A stretch of 64,000 nt of DNA from CAWGQN01 sp963824885 (lineage in GTDB: Bacteria; Actinomycetota; Actinomycetes; Actinomycetales; Microbacteriaceae): the NCBI GenBank assembly GCA_963824885.1, contig CAWGQN010000002.1:186001-250000 (forward strand), read 5' to 3'. Positions 43,665 to 50,672 of the stretch are shown piece by piece. The notes under the pieces are model-generated. The model had not been told where the DNA came from and did no database searches. It was given only the letters and a program-made list of their open reading frames with translations. Numbering within the stretch: position 1 is the stretch's first letter; each line of letters opens with the position of its first letter. A program made the position numbers and the translations under genes.

Positions 43665-46405
43665 TATTGCGGCCCGTGATCGAGAGGACCGCGTCGCCCG
43701 CTCCGTCCGTGAGGACGAATTCGGCCGCGCGGACGCGCGTGCCCCGGTTGATGGCCGGGAACCGGCAACGGTACCGGCGCGGGCGCGGGCGCCGTTGCGG
43801 GCGGGGACGTGAGCGCCGGATCGGGTCCAGCATTGGGATCAGGTGCTGGCCCGGGCCGGTATTTATTCTTGACGACGATGACGGTTGCTCCCTCTTTCGC
43901 GTGCGCGCCGGCCGCGGGGTCGGTTCGAGCCACGAGGTTGTCCTTAGCCGCCTCGGTCACGTTCACGTCTTGTACGCGAGGGGTGTACCCGGCAGCCGAG
44001 AGCTGAGCGAGCGCCACGTCGACGCTCTTGCCTACAACATTGGGAACAGCTGAGCCAGCTTTGCCGCTACTCAACTGGTAGGTCACGCTCGACCCTTTCG
44101 CAACCGAAGCTCCCGCGGGCGGATCTGTTTGTGCGACCGTGCCGGCCGGGGCCGAGTCATTGACTTCATCGCCCTCGATTGGTTCAAAGCCAAGCCCCTC
44201 GAGCGTCGATTCCGCGGTCGCGGCAGACGCGCCTCGCAAATCGGGAACCGTCAGTTGATCGTCACGCGGTTGCGGTTGCGATTTTGGTCGTGTCACTGGA
44301 AAAGAGCCGCCTGGATACAATCGGTTTGCCGCCTCGACAATGGGCTTCGTGTAGACATGGCGAGCCTGATCCGCTTTGACACCCGCGATATCGAATGAGC
44401 GTAAGTCGGATTTGTTCCCCTGATATTCGGCCACGTTTCCCACCCACGACGAGGTCGCAACTCGGGGGCTCGACGTCGTCATCCACGAGCCGAAATTGTC
44501 TTCGGCCGTCCCCGACTTGCCAATCATCGGTGTTCCGTCGCTCGGTCGAGATTTTCTCCCAGTTCCGTTCTTCATCACGCCGTCCAGCGCAACATTTGCC
44601 TCGGTGGCCACCGTGGGGTCAACACTTTGAGAGCATTCAGACTTGGGAGTGGGAGCCTCGCTCTTGTCGGGGAGAAGGATCTTGTCGATTGCGATCGGAC
44701 TGCAGGTTTTTCCACCGTTTGCAAACCCCGCCATCGCGGTTGCAATCGCGATGGGCGCGACCTCGTTCGATCCAATGACCGACGCCGGATAGTGCTCGAG
44801 AGGTTTGCCGTCGGCGCGATGCATGAGAAATTTCTCGGCTCGTTCCTTAATTTCGCACAGGTCGAGTTTTTTGGCCATTGCCATATAGGTCGTGTTGACG
44901 GACTGCTCGGTTGCGATCTTTGCGTTCGACATTCCGCCGCTGCTTCCGTCATCGTTTTTAGGATCGTACTCGCCAGTGTACGTTCCCGTACACTTGTCGT
45001 TCATAGGAGCCCAATTTCGCTTCCTGCCATCGATCTCTTCGGTAATCGTGTGGCCTTTTGATAACCACTCGGCGAGAGTGAATATCTTGTAGGTTGATCC
45101 GGGTGAAAATCCTGACGATCCGCCAAAGTCCTTATCGGCGTTGTAGTTGAGCGACGTGTAGTTTCGTCCGGTTTCGGCAAGGTCAGAATCTTCTGTGAAG
45201 TCCTTACTTTGAACCATTTGCAAAATGCGACCCGTTCCGACTTCGACCGATACCGAGGTTCCAGCCACATCTCTGCCCTCGATGACCTTGGGAATGACGT
45301 GCTCAATTTCTTTATGCGCTGTTTGCTGGAGGCGAAGGTCGAGCGTCGTGTAAATCTCGTATCCGCCGCGCCGAAACGTCGCGAAACGAGCGTCGGAATC
45401 GGGACCATACGCGGGGTCATTCAAGAAAACGTGCTTCACATAATCGCACGCAAACGCGGAGCCCATCGGGGCGGATTCACACCCATTCTTTGTCTGAGTG
45501 ATGACGGGGGCCACGGGCGCCCGGACCGCCTCGTCGTACGCGTCCTGACCAATTCTGTTGTATTTCACCATCAACCCGAGGATGTGGTTGCGACGATCAC
45601 GCGTGCGTTCGTACCCATTCGCGGCTCCATTGTCGGGATCGCTCGGGCGGTCAATTCGCAAGACCTCGGGATTATTCAAGATCGCAATTATCGTTGCTGC
45701 TTGGAACGCTGTGGCATTTTTCGCGTGAACGCCGAAATAATACATTGAGGCTGCTTCAGCGCCATAGACGTTCGCGCCGGCATAGAAGACATTCAAATAT
45801 TTGTTCATGATGAGGGATTTGCTGAACTTTTTCTCGATGCCGATCGCGAACTTCACCTCCTTGAGCTTTCGATCAATCGTGAGCCCGGTGGCCTCGGCAT
45901 ACTGTTTGTCTCGTTCGGCAGGATCGGGATTCGCTTCCGCCTTCTCGACGAGAAGGTTCTTGGCCAATTGCTGCGTGATTCCTGAGCCACCCTGGGCACC
46001 TTGACCCGTCAGTGTCGCGAGAAATGCCCGGACCGTTCCACCGAGATTGACTCCGCTGTGGTTGAGAAAATCGTTGTCTTCCCCTGAAATAGCCGCGGCC
46101 TCGAACCACGGGGACATCTCACTAGCGGGCACTTCTTCGCGGTTCTGAGTGAAAAACGTCGCAATGGGGACGTCGGCATTGTTGTCGCCTTTGGCATAGA
46201 TCGTCGATTTTTGGGCTAAATGCCCGATGTCGAGATAATCGGGCAGGCTCTCGAATAGTCCTATTGAGCCGCTCGCCGTAAGCCCCGCGATCGCGACGGC
46301 TGGCGTCGCGGCGGCGGTCACGAGGAGACCCGCGACCGCGCTCAATCCAATGAATCGGAGAAGGGCAGAACCGGCGCGAGGAGCCGGGGGATTGGGGGGA
46401 GACAT
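43664..46405 (-). CDS. ponA: Class A penicillin-binding protein with two C-terminal PASTA repeats
   Basis: 913 residues from ATG 46405, chosen because the upstream bases ACCTACGCTGAA match those ahead of the paralog's ATG at 38241. Membrane segment; GT51 domain (SGEDNDFLNHSGVNLGG, QGGSGITQQLAKNLL); transpeptidase with SPGSTYKIFTL, SVNTTYMAMA, IGKSGTAEDNFGSW; PASTA repeats VPDLRGASAATAESTLEGLGF and VPNVVGKSVDVALAQLSAAGY; Pro-rich and Arg/Gly-rich tail. It is a close paralog of the 38241 gene in opposite orientation and, with its linked metallophosphoesterase, is probably the ancestral copy. Confidence 0.94.
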   Translation of the reverse strand: MSPPNPPAPRAGSALLRFIGLSAVAGLLVTAAATPAVAIAGLTASGSIGLFESLPDYLDIGHLAQKSTIYAKGDNNADVPIATFFTQNREEVPASEMSPWFEAAAISGEDNDFLNHSGVNLGGTVRAFLATLTGQGAQGGSGITQQLAKNLLVEKAEANPDPAERDKQYAEATGLTIDRKLKEVKFAIGIEKKFSKSLIMNKYLNVFYAGANVYGAEAASMYYFGVHAKNATAFQAATIIAILNNPEVLRIDRPSDPDNGAANGYERTRDRRNHILGLMVKYNRIGQDAYDEAVRAPVAPVITQTKNGCESAPMGSAFACDYVKHVFLNDPAYGPDSDARFATFRRGGYEIYTTLDLRLQQTAHKEIEHVIPKVIEGRDVAGTSVSVEVGTGRILQMVQSKDFTEDSDLAETGRNYTSLNYNADKDFGGSSGFSPGSTYKIFTLAEWLSKGHTITEEIDGRKRNWAPMNDKCTGTYTGEYDPKNDDGSSGGMSNAKIATEQSVNTTYMAMAKKLDLCEIKERAEKFLMHRADGKPLEHYPASVIGSNEVAPIAIATAMAGFANGGKTCSPIAIDKILLPDKSEAPTPKSECSQSVDPTVATEANVALDGVMKNGTGRKSRPSDGTPMIGKSGTAEDNFGSWMTTSSPRVATSSWVGNVAEYQGNKSDLRSFDIAGVKADQARHVYTKPIVEAANRLYPGGSFPVTRPKSQPQPRDDQLTVPDLRGASAATAESTLEGLGFEPIEGDEVNDSAPAGTVAQTDPPAGASVAKGSSVTYQLSSGKAGSAVPNVVGKSVDVALAQLSAAGYTPRVQDVNVTEAAKDNLVARTDPAAGAHAKEGATVIVVKNKYRPGPAPDPNAGPDPALTSPPATAPAPAPVPLPVPGHQPGHARPRGRIRPHGRSGRRGPLDHGPQ

Positions 46406-46454
46406 ATGATTCAGCGTAGGTGAATAAACTGATAAATCGCCAGAACGGAGTCCC

Positions 46455-46655
46455 ATGCCCAACCAGACTGAGTTAATAGCGTGGGAGTACCTCACGACAC
46501 CTCTCATGATTCATAACACGGCGGCCATTCTTAACAATTGGGGGTCGGACGGGTGGGAACTCGTTCAGGTCGTTACCGGGCCGGAGGGCGGCCTCGTGGC
46601 CTACCTCAAGCGACCGCTCGGGTCGGTCAACGACGTCAATGGAAAGGACACATAG
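46455..46655 (+). CDS. DUF4177-type small protein
   Basis: 66 residues. WEYLTTPLMIHNTAAILNNWGSDGWELVQVV matches the small DUF4177 pattern (aromatic start, then a GWELV strand). Function unknown. It is divergent from the penicillin-binding protein gene, and its stop TAG abuts the ATG of the RidA gene, so the two are an operon. Confidence 0.8.
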   Translation: MPNQTELIAWEYLTTPLMIHNTAAILNNWGSDGWELVQVVTGPEGGLVAYLKRPLGSVNDVNGKDT

Positions 46656-47207
46656 ATGTCGAGAACCGAAGCTCGTTTGGCTGAATTGGGGCTTGAATTG
46701 CCCGAGATCGCGGCACCCGCGGGAGCGTACGTTCCCGCCGTCGTGAACGGTTCGCTCGTGTTCACGTCGGGGCAATTGCCGCTCGTTTCCGGCGAACTGG
46801 AGCGCACGGGGGCCGTCGGCGACGGCGAAGGGATGATTTCGCCGGCACACGCAAAGGCTGATGCCGCGCGGGCGGCTCTCAATGCTCTCGCGGCAATCAA
46901 AGGGGTGATCGTCAACCTTGATCGCGTGACTCACATTGTCAAGGTCACCGGGTTCGTCGCATCGGATCCGTCGTTCAGCGGTCAACCGGGCGTCCTCAAC
47001 GGGGCATCCGAGCTTTTGGGCGACGTCTTTGGCGAGCGAGGGAGACACGCGCGGTCGGCGATTGGCGTGGCCGCGCTGCCCCTTCACGCGCCCGTTGAAA
47101 TCGAACTCGTTGTCGCGTTTTCGCCTGAACTGGGCGATCCGCTGCATGACCGGGGTATTCCTGAAATTCACGGTGTCACGCAGCCGTCGCCGAAAGATCT
47201 CGCATAG
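46656..47207 (+). CDS. RidA/YjgF-family enamine/imine deaminase-like protein
   Basis: 183 residues. LVFTSGQLPLVSGELERTG and NALAAIKGVIVNLDRVTHIVKVTGFV, then RGRHARSAIGVAALPLHAPVEIELVVAF, carry the RidA fold with the conserved Arg (in RHARSAIGV) that contacts the substrate carboxylate. It is longer than canonical RidA (about 130), of the type common in Actinomycetota. Possible role: clearing reactive enamines; the exact substrate is unknown. Confidence 0.9.
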   Translation: MSRTEARLAELGLELPEIAAPAGAYVPAVVNGSLVFTSGQLPLVSGELERTGAVGDGEGMISPAHAKADAARAALNALAAIKGVIVNLDRVTHIVKVTGFVASDPSFSGQPGVLNGASELLGDVFGERGRHARSAIGVAALPLHAPVEIELVVAFSPELGDPLHDRGIPEIHGVTQPSPKDLA

Positions 47208-47308
47208 GCGCTCATCGAACATCCTTCACAGCGTCGGGTTCACACGGTTTTTACACCGGTTGTGGCCACGGCGCGGGCTCGCATTATTGTTCGCACTAGC
47301 GTGGGCCG

Positions 47309-48301
47309 ATGCGCGAACGGTTTGTACCACGTCGGGGTGATCCCACGAGCCCGTCACCGTGTCCTCGTGCGCAACCCGATCTCGGTATTCTCAACGACTT
47401 CGCGCGTGACCCGTCAACAACAGACATTTTCGTCAATGGCGAGCGCGGTTTGTGGATCGATCGTGGGAACGGTCTTGAGCACCACCGGGCGTGGAGCGCG
47501 AACGAGCACGCGGTTCGCGCCCTCGCGACGAGTCTCGTTGCGTCGGGAGGGCGTCACGTTGACGAGGCCCATCCGTGTGTCGACGCGTGCCTTTCGGGTG
47601 GCGTGCGCGTGCACGCGGTATTGCCGCCCATCTCGACGTCGGGAACTCTCTTATCTATCCGGCTTCCCCGACTAAAGGGAATGTCGCTGAGAGAGCTAGC
47701 GCACGCGGGACTCGCCGACGAAAAGCTGCATCAATTTTTAATTGCGGCGGTGCACGAGAGACGCAACATTCTCATTAGCGGATCCGCGGGGTCGGGCAAA
47801 ACAACGCTTCTTTCGGCACTCTTGGCACAGTCGTCGCGAGATGATCGAATCATCGCGATTGAAGACAGCGCAGAATTGCGCGTCGCGCACCCGCATTTTT
47901 TGTCGATTCAGACCCGCCAGGCAAACCTCGAAGGAGCCGGCGAAATTGGCCTCGAGCGCCTCGTGCGCGAGGCGCTTCGCATGAGGCCCGACCGTCTCGT
48001 GCTGGGGGAGTGTCGAGGAGCCGAAGTGCGAGACCTTTTAGCAGCGCTCAATACCGGCCACGACGGCGGAGCCGGCACCGTCCACGCCAACTCGCTTCAC
48101 GATGTTCCCGCACGATTAGAAGCCCTCGGCGCTCTTGGCGGGATCGGGCCCGCCGCACTCGCGCGCCAAGCCGTGAGCGCAATTTCAATCGTGTTGCATC
48201 TCGAACGGCGAGAAAATCGCCGTCGGTTGACTCACGTCGGTCGGCTGACTCTCGGGCACGACGACCGTCTCCGCGTCACCGTCGTCATGACGGGTGGGTG
48301 A
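47309..48301 (+). CDS. tadA: Tad pilus secretion ATPase TadA (CpaF family)
   Basis: 330 residues. Secretion ATPase with TTDIFVNGERGLWIDRG at the N-terminal domain, Walker A ISGSAGSGKTTLL (about 155-167), Asp box IAIEDSAELRV, Walker B DRLVLGECRGAE, His box GHDGGAGTVHANS. Short compared with most TadA. It powers Flp/Tad pilus assembly at the cytoplasmic face. The stop overlaps the next GTG (GTGA). The Ssd/CpaE-like gene that often precedes it is absent here. Confidence 0.93.
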   Translation: MRERFVPRRGDPTSPSPCPRAQPDLGILNDFARDPSTTDIFVNGERGLWIDRGNGLEHHRAWSANEHAVRALATSLVASGGRHVDEAHPCVDACLSGGVRVHAVLPPISTSGTLLSIRLPRLKGMSLRELAHAGLADEKLHQFLIAAVHERRNILISGSAGSGKTTLLSALLAQSSRDDRIIAIEDSAELRVAHPHFLSIQTRQANLEGAGEIGLERLVREALRMRPDRLVLGECRGAEVRDLLAALNTGHDGGAGTVHANSLHDVPARLEALGALGGIGPAALARQAVSAISIVLHLERRENRRRLTHVGRLTLGHDDRLRVTVVMTGG

Positions 48302-49380
48302 CGGCTGTGGGGGTCGCTAGTGGTCGTTGGCGCGTGGTTTTTGGTCGCGTCAATCGCGATGGTGCTCCGGACAACGCTCTCGAGCGCGTCGCCGACGTTG
48401 TGCACAGCGCAGCGGTTCTGATTCGTGCCGGAATTCCGCCGCCCGCGGTGTGGGCGTATTTGGCCGAGTCGCATACGTCGCGTGTGTCGCATCCAGGCGA
48501 TCAGAGCCGACCTCATCGGTCGCGCGGTTACCGCACGCGCGGCGGTCGCTCGCGAGAAGACGGAGCGACGACCGACGTCAGCGGTATCCTCCGTGGAATC
48601 GCGGTCGCCCGCGAAGAGCAGACATCGGATGCCATCGCAGCATCGGCGCTGCGCGCTTCCGGGCCAGAACGGACGGCGTGGCGCGCGCTTGCGTGCGTGT
48701 GGCGAGTCGCCGAACGAAGTGGTGCCCCGATGGCCGATTGTCTCGTTTCGCTTGCCGATTCACTTCGATCACTCGCGGCAACCGACCGCGAAGTCGACGT
48801 CGCATTGGCGGGGCCCGTATCAACGGTTCGCTTGCTTTCTGCCCTTCCCATCGTTTCCATCGGTCTCGCTTGGTGCCTCGGATTCGACGTACCGGCGACT
48901 CTCGCGACAACGAGCGTCGGTGGTGGTCTTGCCGCGACCGGTTTCGCGCTGTGGTGCGCCGGCGTGATATGGGGCCGTCGTCTTATCGCGCGCGCGCGAT
49001 CAGTTCGGCCACTCGCCGGGTTCGAACTCGATCTTGTCGCGGTCGCCGCCGTCGGCGAGGCTACCCACGAGGCGGCCGGCGCAGTCGCAATCGAGGCGCT
49101 TGATCGGTGCGGGCTTGCCTCAGCACGAGAAATTGACGATTCTCGCGCGGTGTTCGATTTGGCGGCGAGAGCTGGAATTCCCGCTCAATCCCTTTTGCGG
49201 TCGCGCGCGGACCACGCGAGACGGTGCGATCGACATTCGTCACGACGCGCAATTGCACGCCTCGAGGTGAGTCTCGTTCTTCCCCTCGGGTTGTGCATCA
49301 TGCCCGCGTTCATCGCCCTCGGGATCGCTCCCGTCGTGCTCTCCCTATTCATTTCCACAGTCGCTGAATTATCGGGGTAG
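48298..49380 (+). CDS. tadB: Tad pilus platform protein, TadB and TadC apparently fused
   Basis: 360 residues from GTG 48298. The first half is a type II secretion F-like domain (VHSAAVLIRAGIPPPAVWAYLAE, ALACVWRVAERSGAPMADCLVSLADSL, then two membrane segments). A second F-like half follows from about residue 240: FELDLVAVAAVGEATHEAAG, VFDLAARAGIPAQSLLRSRADHA, RLEVSLVLPLGLCIMPAFIALGI. Many actinobacterial loci encode TadB and TadC as separate proteins; here one shorter chain covers both, with the second F domain reduced. Inner-membrane platform for pilus assembly. Confidence 0.82.
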   Translation: MTAVGVASGRWRVVFGRVNRDGAPDNALERVADVVHSAAVLIRAGIPPPAVWAYLAESHTSRVSHPGDQSRPHRSRGYRTRGGRSREDGATTDVSGILRGIAVAREEQTSDAIAASALRASGPERTAWRALACVWRVAERSGAPMADCLVSLADSLRSLAATDREVDVALAGPVSTVRLLSALPIVSIGLAWCLGFDVPATLATTSVGGGLAATGFALWCAGVIWGRRLIARARSVRPLAGFELDLVAVAAVGEATHEAAGAVAIEALDRCGLASAREIDDSRAVFDLAARAGIPAQSLLRSRADHARRCDRHSSRRAIARLEVSLVLPLGLCIMPAFIALGIAPVVLSLFISTVAELSG

Positions 49381-49530
49381 TGCACGGAAGCACCGTGGCA
49401 AGCCGCTGGTGTCACCGGGGGCGCAATGCTTGTTCACCGAGCGAATCGTGCCGATTCGTGGGGCGGTCAGACATCCACGCGTGACCGCGCAAACCGCAAC
49501 ACAAAGAGAAAGATTTTTGAGGTGCCGCGT

Positions 49531-49749
49531 ATGTTCACACGCAACCGATCACGCCCCGCGAACCCGGCCACACGCCGTCGCGCAGCATGTGACTGTCGAT
49601 CTGATCGGGGTTCCGCTACCGCCGAATACGCGATCGCGACGATGGCTGCGGTCGGGTTTGCCGGCCTCCTCGTGGTCATATTGCGGGGCGATGAGGTTCG
49701 AGGAATGCTGACCGATATGGTGCGAAATGCGCTCTCTTTCACGGGGTAG
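49531..49749 (+). CDS. DUF4244 family pilin-like protein
   Basis: 72 residues from ATG 49531, with TGAGGTG upstream. RGSATAEYAIATMAAVGFAGLLVVILRG is the DUF4244 signature: a GxxxxEY-type prepilin motif followed by one hydrophobic helix. Probably the major Flp-like pilin of this locus. The end overlaps the TadE-like gene start. Confidence 0.88.
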   Translation: MFTRNRSRPANPATRRRAACDCRSDRGSATAEYAIATMAAVGFAGLLVVILRGDEVRGMLTDMVRNALSFTG

Positions 49750-50092
49750 TCTCCGATTTCGCGATCAGCGCGGCAGCGTGACGGCAGAGTGTGCCATCGT
49801 GATGCCCGCACTTGTCGTCGTTCTCGCCGCGTGCGTCAGCGCGGTCGGGGCGATGGGTGCGCACATTCGCACGATTGACGCGGCGGCGACCGCGGCTCGG
49901 AGTCTCGCTCGCGGCGGCTCGGTCGCCGAAGCGACATCCATTGCGTCGCGTCTCGCCCCGGGATCAACTCTGACGCATCGCGAGACTGACGGGTTCGTCT
50001 GCGCGACGGTTTCGCGGTCGATCACGGTAGGAATCATCACGCTCGACGCCTCCGATAGTGCCGACGTGTGCGGAGCAACGGGCGGTGTGTAA
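49727..50092 (+). CDS. tadE: TadE-family pilus protein
   Basis: 121 residues. QRGSVTAECAIVMPALVVVLAACVSAVGAMG is a TadE motif: Gly-Ser-xx-xE pseudopilin site plus one membrane helix; the rest (THRETDGFVCATVSRSI) is extracytoplasmic. Start ATG 49727 overlaps the previous gene by 23 bases. Minor pilin of the Tad system. Confidence 0.87.
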   Translation: MRSLSRGSLRFRDQRGSVTAECAIVMPALVVVLAACVSAVGAMGAHIRTIDAAATAARSLARGGSVAEATSIASRLAPGSTLTHRETDGFVCATVSRSITVGIITLDASDSADVCGATGGV

Positions 50093-50465
50093 TGAACGCG
50101 CGGTGGGCACGGCAGACGAGGGTGCCATCGCGGTAACGACCATTGCCGGAGTCGCCCTCATTATCACGGCGGTCGCTTTAATTCTGCCGCTGTGCGTCGG
50201 AATCGCTGTACGTCACTCGGTCGCTGCCGCCGCCGATGCGGCGGCTCTCGCCGCATCCGACACGTCACTTGGCGCAATTCCAGGCGTCCCGTGTGATCGA
50301 GCACAAGAAACCGCGCTCATGAACGGCGCGGAACTCGCCGCGTGCGAGATCGACACGTTGACGTCGTGTGCGACGGTTACCGCTCGACGCCACTATTTTG
50401 GTGTCGAAATTGCGGTTCGGGCGCGAGCCGAGCCGCAGCACACCGCGAATCCTGTGCAATTATGA
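50058..50465 (+). CDS. TadE/TadG-like protein of the helicase/secretion neighbourhood
   Basis: 135 residues from GTG 50058; GTG 50103 would give 120 residues and a cleaner end to the tadE gene. DEGAIAVTTIAGVALIITAVALILPLCVG then RHSVAAAADAAALAAS and AELAACEIDTLTSCATVTARR match the small Rv3654c-like TadE protein of actinobacterial pilus loci. One membrane segment; the rest external with several cysteines. It ends the tad locus; the DEAD-box helicase usually next to it is absent. Confidence 0.8.
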   Translation: MPTCAEQRAVCNERAVGTADEGAIAVTTIAGVALIITAVALILPLCVGIAVRHSVAAAADAAALAASDTSLGAIPGVPCDRAQETALMNGAELAACEIDTLTSCATVTARRHYFGVEIAVRARAEPQHTANPVQL

Positions 50466-50672
50466 TCATTGCCACCCACGACGTCGATGAGTGGGCGATT
50501 GCGGTGCAACCGCCCGTTACGCCGTGAGCCAACTCGTCAATGAGAGCGTGTCGTCCAGTTTGGTGTGTATGGTGTGGCTGGTGGGCGACAGCGCCCTGTC
50601 CCCTCGGGTTCGTGTTCGCACGCCCGACCACCGTTTGTTTTAACACGAGATACCCACGATCAAGGAGCAAAG
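50466..50672. other. Gap between the tad locus and topA
   Basis: About 207 bases without a recognised gene. It contains GGAGCAAAG, the ribosome-binding region of topA, and presumably the topA promoter, but I could not identify clear -35/-10 boxes. Confidence 0.5.
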
